A DNA stretch of 64,000 nt from Lentisphaera marina (GTDB lineage Bacteria > Verrucomicrobiota > Lentisphaeria > Lentisphaerales > Lentisphaeraceae), in the NCBI RefSeq assembly GCF_028745505.1, contig NZ_JAQZZL010000002.1:620001-684000 (forward strand), read 5' to 3'. Below are positions 1 through 8,537 of the stretch, piece after piece (within the stretch, counting starts at the first letter, position 1; each line of letters begins with the position of its first letter). The translations under genes and the position numbers were made by a program. The notes beneath the pieces were generated by a model. It saw only the letters and a list, made by a program, of their open reading frames with translations, made no database searches and was not told where the DNA came from.

Positions 1-117
1 CCACGATCCCGGACAGGCATTATATACTGGTCCAGTAGGGTTGGGCCGATCCCAAGCAGCTTGAAGTTCTTCTGCTAGTTCCTCAGCAGAGGGAGTGACA
101 GCATAACGACCGCACAT
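1..117 (-). CDS. SRAP-family protein (YedK/HMCES-like), N-terminal part only
   Basis: The reverse strand opens with ATG at 117 and reads 39 codons to the window edge with no stop. The product begins MCGRYAVTPSAEELAEEL and contains YNACPGS. The Met-Cys-Gly-Arg-Tyr start and the later YN-x-xP element are the signature of the SOS-response-associated peptidase family. In that family Cys2, exposed after Met removal, cross-links covalently to abasic sites in single-stranded DNA. The remaining catalytic residues lie outside the window. The gene starts divergently from nothing nearby; about 340 bases of A+T-rich DNA separate it from the next gene. The family call rests on the N-terminus only, but the MCGRY start is distinctive. 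Confidence 0.72.
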   Translation of the reverse strand, partial: MCGRYAVTPSAEELAEELQAAWDRPNPTGPVYNACPGSW

Positions 118-453
118 GATTTCTCCTTAATTTGCTAAAGTCTACTTAGCTTCATGAATAAAAGCAAATTGGAGAATAATAAAACTTATTAGGCTTTTAA
201 ATCTTTTGTAGGAAAATTCCATCACTATAGCTTTCTCTTTTGACATGTTTATAAGTGCTTTCCGAACTCAATTGTGTCCTGTCGAAAACTCGCAATTCGA
301 GAAAATGAGAATGTGTTTAGAGCTATCAACTGCGTAACTATTTAGGATAATGCAAGTGAGTAAAATGCATTCGCTAAACAGGGTTTTTATAGGTTTTAGA
401 TTTTTTCAGATAAAAGATATTCTTAGTAAACTGGAGCTAATAAAGCTTTTTGA
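118..453. other. Intergenic region, no gene seen
   Basis: This A+T-rich stretch lies between the start of the SRAP gene and the 3' end of the pilin-like gene. It should contain the SRAP promoter. An imperfect inverted repeat (GTTTAGAGC near 314, CGCTAAAC near 372) is present, but I see no convincing promoter hexamers, terminator or small ORF. Confidence 0.4.
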
Positions 454-1182
454 TTAATTGTAATTAGCGGTATTTTTCCCTTGGATACGGTGAACTTCAA
501 AGCCAGCAACGTGACCATCTGTTATGAGGGTATTAGCTTTTTTATCTCCCAAATGTCTAAAGCGTGGACCGGTAAATTGTTCGATGTCGACAAAAGGAGG
601 GTGGTAGTCTTCTGGTCCTACACTTGCCGTATCGGGATCGAGGTTACCCCACATACCGGCCCAAGCCCAACCAGGAGAATCGAGGAAGGGGTAGGAAGTG
701 CCATAATCATTCCAGTTTTTAGCATCGATGAGCATAATAGCATCAGAAGGATGTGATAATTCAGAGTATTTAAGTAAAGACCCATACCAACGATTACCAT
801 CACCATCGACTCCACCAGTATCAACTTGATGTTTCATTATCGGTTTGTTAGAGCTGTAGCTGCGTTCATTGCCATTAAATTCGGCAAAAGTTGGACAGTT
901 ATTCATACCTGCTGAATAGGTGTCGCTATAATCCCTTTTGAAGACCCCATCCCAAGCAGTCCAAGTATGATCGTATGATGGGGTGATGCCGCCATCATTG
1001 TCATCTGAAAAAATGTAAGAGAGAACTCCCCATTGCTTTAAATTGTTCTTACAAGTGGCATCTCGTGCAGATTCACGAGCTCTAGCAAGTGTGGGTAGGA
1101 GGAGGGAAGCAAGAATTCCGATAATGGCAATAACCACAAGGACTTCAATTAGGCTGAGGTTTTTTCTTTTCGTATTAATCAT
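454..1182 (-). CDS. Pilin-like protein with prepilin-type N-terminus
   Basis: This 242-residue protein has a short basic leader and then [21 protein letters not shown], the hydrophobic N-terminal helix of type IV prepilins and type II secretion pseudopilins. It includes the conserved Glu at residue 13 (+5 of the mature form). The helix is followed by the [18 protein letters not shown] stretch, typical of the large PVC family of prepilin-like proteins. The C-terminus has the H..(9)..DG-like element ([20 protein letters not shown]). The residue at the expected cleavage position is Asn rather than Gly, so normal prepilin peptidase processing is doubtful. Function is not known; members of this family are presumed to be membrane-anchored surface or secretion-associated proteins. 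It is the first of four related genes in the window. Confidence 0.85.
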   Translation of the reverse strand: MINTKRKNLSLIEVLVVIAIIGILASLLLPTLARARESARDATCKNNLKQWGVLSYIFSDDNDGGITPSYDHTWTAWDGVFKRDYSDTYSAGMNNCPTFAEFNGNERSYSSNKPIMKHQVDTGGVDGDGNRWYGSLLKYSELSHPSDAIMLIDAKNWNDYGTSYPFLDSPGWAWAGMWGNLDPDTASVGPEDYHPPFVDIEQFTGPRFRHLGDKKANTLITDGHVAGFEVHRIQGKNTANYN

Positions 1183-1214
1183 TATTAGCGACCTAGTTTA
1201 ACTATCAATAGTCT

Positions 1215-1243
1215 ATTATAATACTAGTATACTTTTATATCAA
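1215..1243 (-). promoter_or_regulatory. Sigma70-type promoter for the pilin-like gene
   Basis: On the reverse strand TTGATA (1238-1243) is followed after exactly 17 bases by TATAAT (1215-1220). This is close to the housekeeping consensus and lies about 30 bases upstream of the ATG at 1182. It differs from the motif found upstream of the other pilin-like genes. Confidence 0.65.
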
Positions 1244-1400
1244 GTCCTTTTTTATTTTATTTTATTTTGGAGTGTTTTGTTGAGCATCAAACAGACCCTT
1301 GCTTTTATCTGATAGATAATAAAATTATTCACTGTGTTAAGTTCTTGTCAGCCGGCTTGGTTTTATTAATCAACCTTAAAAAAACAACAAAGGATTGATG

Positions 1401-1820
1401 ATGAACAAATATTTTATCTTAACTCTAGCGCTTTTTCTCACACAACTTAATGCAGCTGATTTTAGTAATAAGGCTGACTGGGCACTGACGACAAAAGCTT
1501 GGGAAGCTTTTGTAAAGAAAGATCATGCGGAAGTTTTAGCTTACACAAATAAGTGTATTGAATTGTACGCGAAAAAAGCTGATAAGCACCAAGCGGCGAT
1601 TATAGCGGGTAATTTTGAAAATGAGCAGTCACAAGCGGTTAACTTTGTGGCGACCTGCATGCTTATTCAAGCTCAGTCATGTACTCAGCAAGGCGAAAAA
1701 GAGAAGGCAAAGGGACTCTATAAACAAATTATTGAAAAGTACCCTGCAGCAATTGTCAGTGATAAAAACGGCACTTGGAGTGTACACAAAGCAGCGAAAA
1801 AGAAAATCGCCGAACTCTAA
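1401..1820 (+). CDS. Small secreted TPR-like protein, homologous to the C-terminal domain of a GH16 enzyme here
   Basis: The product has 139 residues if it starts at ATG 1401, which sits 6 bases after AAAGGA (1389-1394); TTG 1395 and ATG 1398 are alternatives in frame. An N-terminal signal peptide (MNKYFILTLALFLTQLNAAD) is clear. The mature part is helical and matches the C-terminal domain of the GH16 protein at 7147-8445: KAW..F.KKDHAEVLAYTNKC against KAW...NKGDYAEAIAYSDKC, and both end KK(I/L)AEL. The pattern of two helix pairs resembles a degenerate tetratricopeptide unit. It lies directly upstream of the first sigma/kinase pair, the same position the GH16 gene holds before the second pair. 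No catalytic residues were recognised; a periplasmic binding or scaffold role is only a guess. Confidence 0.75.
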   Translation: MNKYFILTLALFLTQLNAADFSNKADWALTTKAWEAFVKKDHAEVLAYTNKCIELYAKKADKHQAAIIAGNFENEQSQAVNFVATCMLIQAQSCTQQGEKEKAKGLYKQIIEKYPAAIVSDKNGTWSVHKAAKKKIAEL

Positions 1821-1828
1821 GAGTTTTA

Positions 1829-1855
1829 GCCAGGTTTTTTTAGAAAAAGCCTGGC
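1829..1855 (+). terminator. Stem-loop after the TPR-like gene
   Basis: GCCAGG (1829-1834) pairs with CCTGGC (1850-1855), extended inward by a T-run against an A-run, giving a stem of about 12 pairs with a tiny loop. The T-run lies inside the stem rather than after it, so termination may be inefficient. Some read-through into the sigma-factor gene is plausible. Confidence 0.5.
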
Positions 1856-1921
1856 CAAATTTCTGGAGTTTTAAAGTAGGGTGATTTATACTTAAAGATA
1901 ATCAAGAAGAAGGGCGTGCCT

Positions 1922-2527
1922 ATGTCAGAAGATCGTTACACTACTAGTCAGACATTATTAATGAGAGCCAAAAATCCGGACGACCACCAAGCTTGGGAAG
2001 ATTTTGTGGAGTTTTATCGGCGCTTTATTTATCATATCCTTCACAAAATGAGTATCAGTTTGAATGATTTTGACGACCTAGTTCAGGTCGTCCTTTTGCG
2101 TTTATGGGAGAGCCTTAAAAATTATGAAAAGCAGGACTGCAAGTTCCGTTCTTGGTTGAGCCAAGTCACCCGCAACACGGTTTTGAACTATTTGGATAAG
2201 CAACAACGTCAGAACAAGCGCCAAGACCAAATGGGTGAGTACCAGGATATGCAACTTAAGGTTAACTCATACGGTGATGGTGAACTGGAGCGCATGATTG
2301 AAAATGAATGGCGAGCTTATGTCAGTACCATGGCTTTAGAAAATATTAAAAAACTTTTTTCAGGTGTGGCAGTAGAGGCTTTTTTGATGAGTCAAAAAGA
2401 AGTGCCTGGAGATAAGATTGCGGAAGAACTTGGCATCAAAAAAGAATCAGCCTATGTTCTAATATCGAGAGTAAAATCAAAATTTGTTGCAGAAATGAAA
2501 CGTTTGATTCACGAAATGGAAATTTAA
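1922..2527 (+). CDS. ECF-type RNA polymerase sigma factor (first copy)
   Basis: The product has 201 residues. ATG 1922 is preferred over GTG 1916 because it follows AAGAAGGG at good spacing and because the paralogue at 8538 starts with the same MSEDxYxTxQTLL. Region 2 is visible (DFDDLVQVVLLRLWESLKNY, then FRSWLSQVTRNTVLNYL), and region 4 has the helix-turn-helix KIAEELGIKKESAYVLISRV. The family directs transcription of specialised promoters. The normally acidic residue in the DLVQ(D/E)V motif is Val here. No anti-sigma gene follows; instead a membrane Ser/Thr kinase starts 2 bases after the stop, suggesting control by phosphorylation as known for some ECF factors, such as EcfP with PknT in Vibrio. 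Confidence 0.9.
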   Translation: MSEDRYTTSQTLLMRAKNPDDHQAWEDFVEFYRRFIYHILHKMSISLNDFDDLVQVVLLRLWESLKNYEKQDCKFRSWLSQVTRNTVLNYLDKQQRQNKRQDQMGEYQDMQLKVNSYGDGELERMIENEWRAYVSTMALENIKKLFSGVAVEAFLMSQKEVPGDKIAEELGIKKESAYVLISRVKSKFVAEMKRLIHEMEI

Positions 2528-2529
2528 CT

Positions 2530-4608
2530 TTGCCTAATGAAGAAAAACTTGATTTAGTTTACGGCCTTGAAAGCCTATACGACCTTATGGAAGATGGCGA
2601 AGACGACTTGCAAAGTGAGCGACCAGTTTGTGATGAACTCAAACAAGTAGACGTTCAATATGACGGGGATGAGCAGATTGCCGAAGGTGGCATGAAGCGC
2701 ATCTTTAAAGTTTTTGATAACAAACTTAAGCGCTATGTCGCTCTTGCTCGACTTCAAAAAAATATGCCTCGTGCAGCGCACGATTCTTTTATACGTGAAG
2801 CTCGTTTAACGGCCTTGCTTGAACACCCGGGGATTATTTCTGTATATAATATTGGTATCGATGACGAAGATATGCCGTTTTTTACTATGGAACTTAAAGT
2901 GGGAAAGAACTTAAGTGAGATTGTCAGTAACACACATCTAGACTCATCAGGTACTTCACTTAATCATTTATTAGAATCCTTTCTCCGTGTTTGTGATGCG
3001 ATTTCTTATGCCCATGCGAAAAATGTTTTACATCTCGATATCAAACCCGACAATGTTCAAATGGGTCAGTTTGGTGAAGTGAAAGTATGCGATTGGGGAT
3101 TGGGAAAGGTGATTGGTGAAGAAGATAGTGCTGAATTTGACCAACTCTTATTTAACCCAGACCTACTCAATAATATGACCTTGAGTGGTGAGATAAAGGG
3201 TACGCCCGGTTATATGGCGCCCGAACAAATACGAGGAGAGGAAAAAACGAAACAAACAGATATTTTTTCTCTAGGCTGTGTGCTCTACTATATTTTGTGT
3301 GGGAAGCCTGCCTTTGCTGGAGGCGTTCAGGATATTCTTAGTAGAACTCTTGTGGGAGATTTTCTTGAGCCTTCCCTACGTAGTGACTTATGGCTGGTTC
3401 CAGAAAGTTTAAACGCAGTCGCTTTAAAAGCTATGTCGACTTCAGCTGAAGCACGTTATCAGTCAGTGGAGGAGCTTAAAAATGAAGTGCACAATTATTT
3501 GGCAGGTCGTTCGACGCATGCAGAAAAGGCAGGTCCCTTAAAAGAACTGAAATTATTTTGGAAAAGGAACAAGACTTTATGTGCCTTAACGTCTTTGTTT
3601 TTATGTATATTAATTATTGGCACGCTCATGTTTACTTTGCAGCTACAGAAGAAAAATACTGAACTAAAAGAAGAAAGTGAACGGGTTGAACAGAGTCGAC
3701 AAATAGCTGAACGCGAAAAAAAAATAGCTGAACGCGAAAAAAAAATAGCTCAAACAGCTCTAAAACAAACAGAGAATGAACGAAGTTTAGTAAAAGCCTT
3801 AGTAGATAAACGTAGTGTCGATGTGGTGAAAATTTATAACCTCACCGATAGAATGGTTTTTCATAATCCAGAAGTTTATTTAAGTCATGCCCAGGAATTA
3901 TTAGAAAAAATTGAACCTTTGGATAGTGAGTATGCTTGGGCAACAATGCAGTTGGCTTACGTGCATTTCTTGAAGCAGGAATTTCGAGAGGCAAAAGCCT
4001 TGTTTGAAATTAGTAACAACGACCCTGAACTTCATGCGTTAGCTTTACGTTATACTCAAGCTAGCCAAGCTGGGGAAATTCTCGAACTTGCAGCTTTACA
4101 GGATTTACTTAAAGATGTACTGGACAACAAGTACCGCATGGCCGATGCGCTCAAAATTCTTCTTTATGATTCTGTTAAAAGAAAAGATGCTGATGAACGA
4201 GCGGTTTTAGCAAAGTTTATGCTAGAAAAAATTAACCCTGCATGGACTCAGCCACTTATGATCTATAATGAGAAGGAAAAATCTCTAAAGCTTTCCGGCA
4301 AAGGCCTTGTTCGATTGGCGGTAGAAAGTAAGCAACTCCATCAAACGGGTCCTTCACCGGATCGCCGTATATTTGTGACTTATGGTTTGAGTTTTCATAC
4401 CTTAGACTTGAGTAAGAGCTCTTTTAAGAATTTAGACTTGTTAGAAGGTTTGAAATTGAAAGAATTGAATATTTGTCAAAGTGAAGTGCAAGATTTAAGT
4501 GCTTTGAAAAACTTTGATAAGTTAGAAGTTTTACGTGTTTCGAAGGGCGCTTTCAGTCAAGAACAACTCAGTGTTGTTCCTGACTCGATAAAAGTCTTTG
4601 AACAGTAA
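2530..4608 (+). CDS. Membrane Ser/Thr protein kinase with relocated ATP lysine (first copy)
   Basis: This 692-residue protein starts at TTG 2530, 2 bases after the sigma-factor stop. The kinase domain spans about residues 45-325: P-loop AEGGMKRIF, VALA where VAIK is expected, Glu90, HLDIKPDN (Asp170, Lys172, Asn175), DWG (Asp188) and APE (230-232). The usual beta-3 lysine is Ala73, while Lys56 replaces the third P-loop glycine, as in WNK kinases. A transmembrane helix (about 349-371) follows, then a charged coiled coil (372-425), a TPR-like helical region and a short leucine-rich tail (KELNICQSEVQDLSALKN). The kinase faces the cytoplasm and the C-terminal part is probably periplasmic, so it may sense envelope signals and act on the adjacent sigma factor. 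All other catalytic residues are kept, so activity is likely. Confidence 0.9.
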   Translation: MPNEEKLDLVYGLESLYDLMEDGEDDLQSERPVCDELKQVDVQYDGDEQIAEGGMKRIFKVFDNKLKRYVALARLQKNMPRAAHDSFIREARLTALLEHPGIISVYNIGIDDEDMPFFTMELKVGKNLSEIVSNTHLDSSGTSLNHLLESFLRVCDAISYAHAKNVLHLDIKPDNVQMGQFGEVKVCDWGLGKVIGEEDSAEFDQLLFNPDLLNNMTLSGEIKGTPGYMAPEQIRGEEKTKQTDIFSLGCVLYYILCGKPAFAGGVQDILSRTLVGDFLEPSLRSDLWLVPESLNAVALKAMSTSAEARYQSVEELKNEVHNYLAGRSTHAEKAGPLKELKLFWKRNKTLCALTSLFLCILIIGTLMFTLQLQKKNTELKEESERVEQSRQIAEREKKIAEREKKIAQTALKQTENERSLVKALVDKRSVDVVKIYNLTDRMVFHNPEVYLSHAQELLEKIEPLDSEYAWATMQLAYVHFLKQEFREAKALFEISNNDPELHALALRYTQASQAGEILELAALQDLLKDVLDNKYRMADALKILLYDSVKRKDADERAVLAKFMLEKINPAWTQPLMIYNEKEKSLKLSGKGLVRLAVESKQLHQTGPSPDRRIFVTYGLSFHTLDLSKSSFKNLDLLEGLKLKELNICQSEVQDLSALKNFDKLEVLRVSKGAFSQEQLSVVPDSIKVFEQ
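3701..3742 (+). repeat. Two perfect 21-base tandem units inside the kinase gene
   Basis: The 21-base unit beginning AAATAGCTGAACGCG occurs twice back to back and starts a third time. It encodes repeated AEREKKI heptads in the coiled coil just after the transmembrane helix. Unit gain or loss would keep the frame and shift the coiled coil by exactly one heptad. Confidence 0.85.
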
Positions 4609-4611
4609 GTT

Positions 4612-5988
4612 TTATCGTTTCCACCAAACTTCTTCAAGAGTTGGAAAGATGCAGTTTTTAAGTTCTTTCTCCCATTTTTCCCATTCCTTAAACATGCTTT
4701 CAGCGAGTTCTGGGTGTTTGTTTTTTATGTCTTTATACTCGCCTGGATCTTTGGCTAAGTCGTAGAGTTTATAGCTGTTATCGCGGCGCCCATTATCTAA
4801 TAGAATCTTATATTTTCCCTGACGCAAACTAAAGCCTTGGTTCGTAAGTTTTCTCCAAAAGAGTTTATCATGTGGAGCAGAGTTCTTTTCCCCTGTTAAA
4901 TAAGGGATGATATTAACGCCATCAAGGGGGCGTTTTGGGTGAGGCTTAAGATTGTTCAAGGCAGTTATGCTTGCTAGGATATCGAGGGAACTCATTGGCT
5001 TTTTATAAATTTGTCCTGCAGGAATTGTGCCTTTCCATTGAACCGCAAAGGGAACGCGTGTTCCGCCTTCATGAAGTGAACCTTTGCCTTTTGAAAAAGG
5101 ACCATTATCGGTGAAGGGCATGGGGCCTTTTAGCGGTCCACCATTGTCGGAAAGGAAAAAGACTAAAGTATCTTCTTCAATCTTATGTTTTTTAAGACTC
5201 TTAATAACACGACCCACGCCATCGTCAACTGCGCTCACCATGGCGGCGTATGTGCGACGCTTAGAATCTTTAATATGTGAAAAACGTTTAAGGTATTTAT
5301 CTGAAGCTTGCAGGGGAGTGTGTGGGGCATTGTAAGATAGATAGAGCATGAAAGGCTTTTTCTCTACTGCCTTTTTATCGATGAAAGCTACAGCGGCATC
5401 TGTTAGAATATCGGTTAAATACCCTTTAGACACTTGAATACGCTCACGATCTCTGATGAGGTGAGTACGGTACCAATCCCAAATGCGTTTGACCTCGCTA
5501 AGGTCTTTTAGATTATATTTGGCAGGAAAGTAATCATGGCCTCCACTTAAGAAGCCAAAAAAATGATCGAAGCCTCTGTTGAGTGGGTGGTGTATGGGGT
5601 GAGTTCCCATGTGCCACTTACCTATGATAGCACTGGAATATCCTGCTTGCTTGAGGACCTCGGCTATGTTTTTTTCTTCTAGAGGAAGTCCAGCGATTGG
5701 GTTTTCTGGGTTCACCGTAGGGTTGGTCGTGAAACCAAAGCGGTCTTGGTAGCGACCCGTAAGTAAACCAGCACGGCTGGGCCCACAGACTGGGTAGGAT
5801 ACATGCGCATCTACACAGTTGACACCATTTTTAGCAATTGAATCAATGTATTGAGTGGGGATGTCCTCGCAGCCATTAAAACCGATATCTTGGTAGCCTT
5901 GGTCATCAGTTAAGATAATAATGAGGTTGGGTGAGGCTATAGCACTATTGAGTATTAATAGATACAAAAGGGTAAAGATTTTATTCAT
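4612..5988 (-). CDS. Secreted arylsulfatase-family protein
   Basis: This 458-residue protein has a signal peptide ending near residue 18 (MNKIFTLLYLLILNSAIAS). The metal-binding TDDQG is at 28-31 and the formylglycine motif Cys68-Gly-Pro-Ser-Arg72 lies within PVCGPSRAGLLTGRY. Further family signatures are IGKWHMG, FFLSDNGGP and the C-terminal LYDLAKDPGEYKDI. Sulfatases of this class hydrolyse sulfate esters after the Cys is oxidised to formylglycine; marine relatives remove sulfate from algal polysaccharides. The gene is transcribed against the sigma/kinase modules and ends 3 bases from the first kinase stop, so it looks inserted between two related modules. Substrate cannot be read from sequence. 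Confidence 0.92.
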   Translation of the reverse strand: MNKIFTLLYLLILNSAIASPNLIIILTDDQGYQDIGFNGCEDIPTQYIDSIAKNGVNCVDAHVSYPVCGPSRAGLLTGRYQDRFGFTTNPTVNPENPIAGLPLEEKNIAEVLKQAGYSSAIIGKWHMGTHPIHHPLNRGFDHFFGFLSGGHDYFPAKYNLKDLSEVKRIWDWYRTHLIRDRERIQVSKGYLTDILTDAAVAFIDKKAVEKKPFMLYLSYNAPHTPLQASDKYLKRFSHIKDSKRRTYAAMVSAVDDGVGRVIKSLKKHKIEEDTLVFFLSDNGGPLKGPMPFTDNGPFSKGKGSLHEGGTRVPFAVQWKGTIPAGQIYKKPMSSLDILASITALNNLKPHPKRPLDGVNIIPYLTGEKNSAPHDKLFWRKLTNQGFSLRQGKYKILLDNGRRDNSYKLYDLAKDPGEYKDIKNKHPELAESMFKEWEKWEKELKNCIFPTLEEVWWKR

Positions 5989-6234
5989 TCTTTATTTTCT
6001 CCAAATGATATGAGTTTTTAAAGTTAATTCTGTTCACTATTCATAAAAACAAAATCAAAGAGACTTATCCAACACTTTTTGATAAAATAAATTGATTTTT
6101 TATTCACCTGAAAAAAAAATCTATTTTTTTTAAAAGAATTTGTTAAGTCAGGTCATTTCAGTTCTGATTTAATAAGTAATTAAACACGCTTGATATGGCG
6201 ACTAAAATAGATTAAAATAAGATCAGGTTGGCTT

Positions 6235-7113
6235 ATGAATACAATAAAAATAAAGAAAATAACCCTCGTAGAGATTTTAGTGGTAGTTGCGATTATCGCA
6301 ATTTTAGCCTCTCTGCTTTTACCTGCTTTGAAGAAAGCCCGCGAAACTGCCCGCATAGCTGTTTGCGTCAGCAATCAAAAACAGATCGGTATAGCCATGT
6401 ATAATTACACAGCTGATAATGATGGCTATCTTATTTATTGTAGTTGGGTGGTGAAGCCGGACGGTAGTGATTATGGAGGTCTTGGTGTGAGTTGGGATGA
6501 TTTACTGAATCCCTACCTCGGAGGTGATCTCAATTCCTGGGATGATAAACTCCACTACCTTAACCAGTATGATGATGAAAGGGCGATAGACGCTTTTATT
6601 TGTCCATCTGACCGTTGGGGTACAGAGCAGGCAGGGACTGCAGCTCAGAGTTATGCAACCAATCAACGAGTTTTGGGGACGACTAATAACCTTTGGGATA
6701 AAGCAATTGTTTATCGTTACGAAGCCAGCGGGAATGTCCAAAATGCTGTGGAAGGTCAAGCAAAAATATCTGAGATTGATGGTGCGGCTGGTTGTTTTAC
6801 TGTGACTGATGCTCCAAATAATCGTGCGAATAACTGTCAACAGGGAAGTACACATGGACGTGCAGAACTTAGGCATTTATGGCGTGATAATGGTGCACTT
6901 CAGGCTCAAATGAATATTCCTTATTATGGAGTTAGTGATCAAAGTTCTGGTCACTCATACCCTGATAATGTAGGGGCTTTAGACCTACATTTAAAGAAAC
7001 TCAATTATTTGTTTGTTGATGGACATGTGCAAACTATGAACCCCTACGCAACAATTGGAACTGGGGACCAAACGAACCCGAAGGGTATTTGGTCTTACGA
7101 TCCCAACGACTAA
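6235..7113 (+). CDS. Pilin-like protein with prepilin-type N-terminus
   Basis: This 292-residue protein starts with a basic leader and [22 protein letters not shown], then [21 protein letters not shown]. Glu13 is the +5 residue, and Lys stands where the cleavage Gly is expected. Near the C-terminus [17 protein letters not shown] supplies the H..DG element of the family. It is 33 bases upstream of the first GH16 gene, which has its own strong GGAG ribosome site, so the two are probably co-transcribed. A TGTTAAG box lies at 6141-6147 but lacks the second block seen upstream of the next two pilin-like genes. Function is unknown; a surface or secretion-associated protein is likely. Confidence 0.85.
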   Translation: MNTIKIKKITLVEILVVVAIIAILASLLLPALKKARETARIAVCVSNQKQIGIAMYNYTADNDGYLIYCSWVVKPDGSDYGGLGVSWDDLLNPYLGGDLNSWDDKLHYLNQYDDERAIDAFICPSDRWGTEQAGTAAQSYATNQRVLGTTNNLWDKAIVYRYEASGNVQNAVEGQAKISEIDGAAGCFTVTDAPNNRANNCQQGSTHGRAELRHLWRDNGALQAQMNIPYYGVSDQSSGHSYPDNVGALDLHLKKLNYLFVDGHVQTMNPYATIGTGDQTNPKGIWSYDPND

Positions 7114-7146
7114 TTTCAAAATCAAATAAATTATAATGGAGAAAAC

Positions 7147-8445
7147 ATGAAAAAACTTCTTGTTTCAGCTATGCTTGCGTTTGTATCGGCAAGTACAATT
7201 AGTGCACAAAACATCCCTCAATACGAAGGCTATGATCTCGTTTGGAATGATGAATTTAATCAGGACGGAGACTTAAACCCTAAAAGCTGGACTCATGAAG
7301 AAGGCTTTAAACGCAATGAAGAATTGCAGTGGTACCAAGCTGATAATGCCTTTTGCGAAGATGGCAAACTTATTATCGAAGGCCGAAAAGAGACGCGACC
7401 CAACCCAACTTATAAAGCGGGAAGTAGTAGCTGGCGCGAAAGTCGCAAAAATATAGACTACACATCGGCTTGTGTAACGACTCAAGACCGCAAAAGCTGG
7501 CTTTATGGACGCTTTGAAGTACGTGCAAAGATAAAAACAGAAGAGGGACTCTGGCCGGCAATTTGGTTTTTGGGTACAGAGGGCGAATGGCCAAGCAATG
7601 GTGAAATAGATCTCTTGGAATATTATCATGGCAGTATTTTAGCCAATGCTTGTTGGGGAACCAAAAATCGTTGGGCGGCAAAATGGGATGAAAGTAAACG
7701 ACCTATGTCAGAATTTGGTGGTACTGATTGGGATAATGAATTCCATTACTGGAGAATGGATTGGGATCAGCATAGTATAAAACTCTATATGGATGGACGT
7801 TTACTCAATGAAATCAACGTAGATAATACCAATAACGCAACAACAAAATGGGGGCCTAAAAATCCTTTCCGTCAGCCTCAGTATCTATTACTCAACCTTG
7901 CCTTAGGTGGCAATCGTGGTGGTGATGTGAGCCAAACGACATTTCCCTCACGCTATGAAATTGATTATGTACGTGTTTATCAGAAAAATGCTCTTGGTTT
8001 AGCAAAAGAAAAAAAGCAGCAAGAGCTTCAACAGAAAAAGGCTTTAACTGCTCTTAAGAATATACCTAAAGTATCTGGTGGGAAATCCTATGTACTTGTA
8101 GATAAGGCTTGGGCAGCCCAAAATAAAGGTGACTATGCGGAAGCAATCGCTTACAGTGATAAATGTGTGGAAATGTATTTAAAAAGAGCTAAACAAATCC
8201 AGTCTCAACTTAGCTCCTTACCTAAAGGTTCACGTAAAGAAGTCAATAAATACGCTATTTTGAATGATGTTGGAGTAAGCCTATTTATCAAGGCAACGAC
8301 TTTGGAGAAAGTGGGCGATAAAGTCGGCGCTAAAAAAGCTTATGCAACTTTATTTAAGGATGTAAAATATGCCCAATGTTGGGATAATAAAGGCTGGTTT
8401 TGGCAACCTTCTAAAGTTGCAGAAAAGAAGTTAGCGGAATTATAA
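7147..8445 (+). CDS. Secreted GH16 glucanase-type enzyme with C-terminal TPR-like domain
   Basis: This 432-residue protein has a signal peptide (1-20, ending TISA). The GH16 domain (about 25-280) holds ELQWYQADNA, YGRFEVRAKI, LWPAIWFLG and the catalytic motif Glu153-Ile-Asp155-Leu-Leu-Glu158 in SNGEIDLLEYY. Glu153 would be the nucleophile and Glu158 the acid/base of this retaining endo-hydrolase family. The overall pattern resembles beta-1,3-glucanases (laminarinases), but substrate is not certain. A Lys/Gln-rich linker (about 284-300) leads to a helical domain (310-432) homologous to the free-standing protein at 1401-1820. The gene lies between a pilin-like gene and the second sigma/kinase pair. 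Confidence 0.9.
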   Translation: MKKLLVSAMLAFVSASTISAQNIPQYEGYDLVWNDEFNQDGDLNPKSWTHEEGFKRNEELQWYQADNAFCEDGKLIIEGRKETRPNPTYKAGSSSWRESRKNIDYTSACVTTQDRKSWLYGRFEVRAKIKTEEGLWPAIWFLGTEGEWPSNGEIDLLEYYHGSILANACWGTKNRWAAKWDESKRPMSEFGGTDWDNEFHYWRMDWDQHSIKLYMDGRLLNEINVDNTNNATTKWGPKNPFRQPQYLLLNLALGGNRGGDVSQTTFPSRYEIDYVRVYQKNALGLAKEKKQQELQQKKALTALKNIPKVSGGKSYVLVDKAWAAQNKGDYAEAIAYSDKCVEMYLKRAKQIQSQLSSLPKGSRKEVNKYAILNDVGVSLFIKATTLEKVGDKVGAKKAYATLFKDVKYAQCWDNKGWFWQPSKVAEKKLAEL

Positions 8446-8475
8446 TTTCTTTAAAGATTTTTTTTATCAAGTGTT

Positions 8476-8535
8476 AAAATCACTGGTTATTCACTGAGTA
8501 AAGTTTTATACTCTACAAAGTTAAACAGTGATTTT
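8476..8535 (+). promoter_or_regulatory. 10-base perfect inverted repeat abutting the second sigma-factor start
   Basis: AAAATCACTG (8476-8485) and CAGTGATTTT (8526-8535) are exact reverse complements 40 bases apart. The right arm ends 2 bases before the ATG at 8538, where no good Shine-Dalgarno sequence is visible. It could be an operator for a dimeric regulator or an RNA structure limiting sigma-factor translation. Confidence 0.45.
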
Positions 8536-8537
8536 TT

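Noticed and set aside
3701..3742. Possible CRISPR-like repeat
   Set aside because: Only two directly adjacent units without spacers, in frame inside a coiled-coil coding region.
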